Below, one piece after another: positions 63,319 through 64,000 of a stretch of DNA of 64,000 nt. The DNA comes from Coenobita brevimanus. Lineage: Eukaryota; Arthropoda; Malacostraca; Decapoda; Coenobitidae. The stretch lies in assembly GCA_032717465.1 (NCBI GenBank), contig CM064713.1, positions 7,177,001 to 7,241,000 of the forward strand, in the 5' to 3' direction. Each line of letters starts with the position of its first letter. Positions within the stretch are counted from its first letter, which is position 1. A program made the position numbers and the translations under genes. The notes beneath the pieces are model-generated. The model was given only the letters and a program-made list of their open reading frames with translations. It was not told where the DNA came from and searched no databases.

Positions 63319-64000
63319 GATGGAGAGAACACTTTAAGGAATTGTTGAACGTGGAGGATGGAAGTAATGCGAGTATAAGTGGCTGGGGAATGGCTGGAAG
63401 AAGAAGGGAGGTGAGAAGACAGGAAGAAATCAGTAGGATATAAGTTGTGGAAGCAATGAAGTTAAATCAGGGAAAGCCCCAGGAATTGATGGAGTGTGTG
63501 GTGAAATGCTGAAGCATGGGGGAGAGATAGTAGTAGAATGGATGTGGAAGATGTGCAGATTGGCCTGGGAGGAAGGTAGAGTCCCGGAGGATTGGAAGTC
63601 AGGTATAATTATTCCCTTGTACAAAGGAAAAGGGGAAAAAGAAGTGTGTGGTAATCACAGGGGCATTTGTCTTCTTAGTATAATAGGAAAAGTGTATGGT
63701 AGGATACTTATTGACAGAGTTAGAGAAAGAACAGAGAAATTAGTTGGAGAAGAACAGGGAGGCTTTAGGAAGGGAAGAGGTTGTGTAGATCAGATATTCA
63801 TTCTCAGATCTTTAGTGGAAAAGCTTCTAGAGAAGGGAAAGAAGTTGTATGCGGCATTCATGGATTTGGAGAAAGCATATGACAGGGTGGATAGACTAGG
63901 ATTGTGGCAAGTGTTAAGAATATATGGAATAGAAGGGAAGTTGTTGAATGCTGTGAAGAGTATGTACGATGGTGCGAAGGCTGCAGTGCGTGTGGATGGT
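63319..64000 (+). pseudogene. LINE-B copy running off the window
   Basis: Starts within the linker (RWREHFKELLNVEDGSN) and reads ASISGWGMAGRRREVRRQEE, then a TAA and a short deletion near 63440-63462, then GIDGVCGEMLKHGGEIVVE, SGIIIPLYKGKGEKEVCGN, GCVDQIFILRSLVEKLLEKG and YAAFMDLEKAYDRVDRLGLW up to base 64000. It is close in sequence to the 42400-45024 copy but in the opposite orientation. Its 3' end is outside the window. Confidence 0.88.

Overview
This is a window of animal nuclear DNA with very dense transposon content. The families present (APE-type LINEs of CR1/Jockey-like and RTE-like types, a Penelope-like element, piggyBac, hAT, PIF/Harbinger and pogo-like elements, a tRNA-derived SINE, abundant CA, GA and GATA microsatellites) and the split host gene with GT-AG introns point to an arthropod, most likely a decapod crustacean. 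That assignment is inference; no bacterial signals (operons, Shine-Dalgarno sites, CRISPR) are present.

Layout. 1-5.9 kb: a Jockey-like LINE fragment, a tRNA-derived SINE, a G-rich minisatellite and a decayed LINE-A copy. 5.9-24.9 kb: a very large inverted duplication. The left arm is about 5,896-11,990 and the right arm about 15,525-24,852, with a 3.5-kb spacer. Both arms carry the same nested stack (LINE-A, LINE-C with a Harbinger element inside, a hAT-like element with a LINE-B tail inside). The right arm alone gained a 2.2-kb LINE-B and a 1-kb piggyBac element; the left arm alone gained a ~70-bp LINE-B tail. The spacer holds LINE-D, a Penelope-like element cut by a pogo-like MITE, and a perfect 31-bp-arm hairpin. 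24.9-34.3 kb: a decayed CR1-like LINE broken by three later insertions, and a pogo-like element.

34.4-57.0 kb: the only convincing host gene, on the minus strand. Three exons with good splice sites join in one unbroken frame (57041-49294, 41418-41325, 35473-34393) and encode about 2,970 residues of mostly disordered, acidic and basic low-complexity protein ending in a CCCH zinc finger. Its two visible introns are filled with LINEs, a piggyBac relative, satellite DNA and a broken copy of an arthropod repeat protein. 58.2-61.5 kb: a nearly complete piggyBac element with an open 606-residue transposase. 61.5-64 kb: the 5' half of a LINE-A copy (ORF1 and endonuclease) interrupted by a LINE-B that runs off the window.

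LINE-A, LINE-B, LINE-C and LINE-D are labels used only in this annotation. LINE-A is an APE LINE with an RRM-like ORF1 whose 3' end reads CACAACTAGGTAAATAC. LINE-B is RTE-like and ends in GGCGTCTGGCAATAGATAG repeats. Most element boundaries were set by target-site duplications or by comparing the two palindrome arms, so many are accurate to a few bases. Host-gene function and taxonomic assignment remain unproven.
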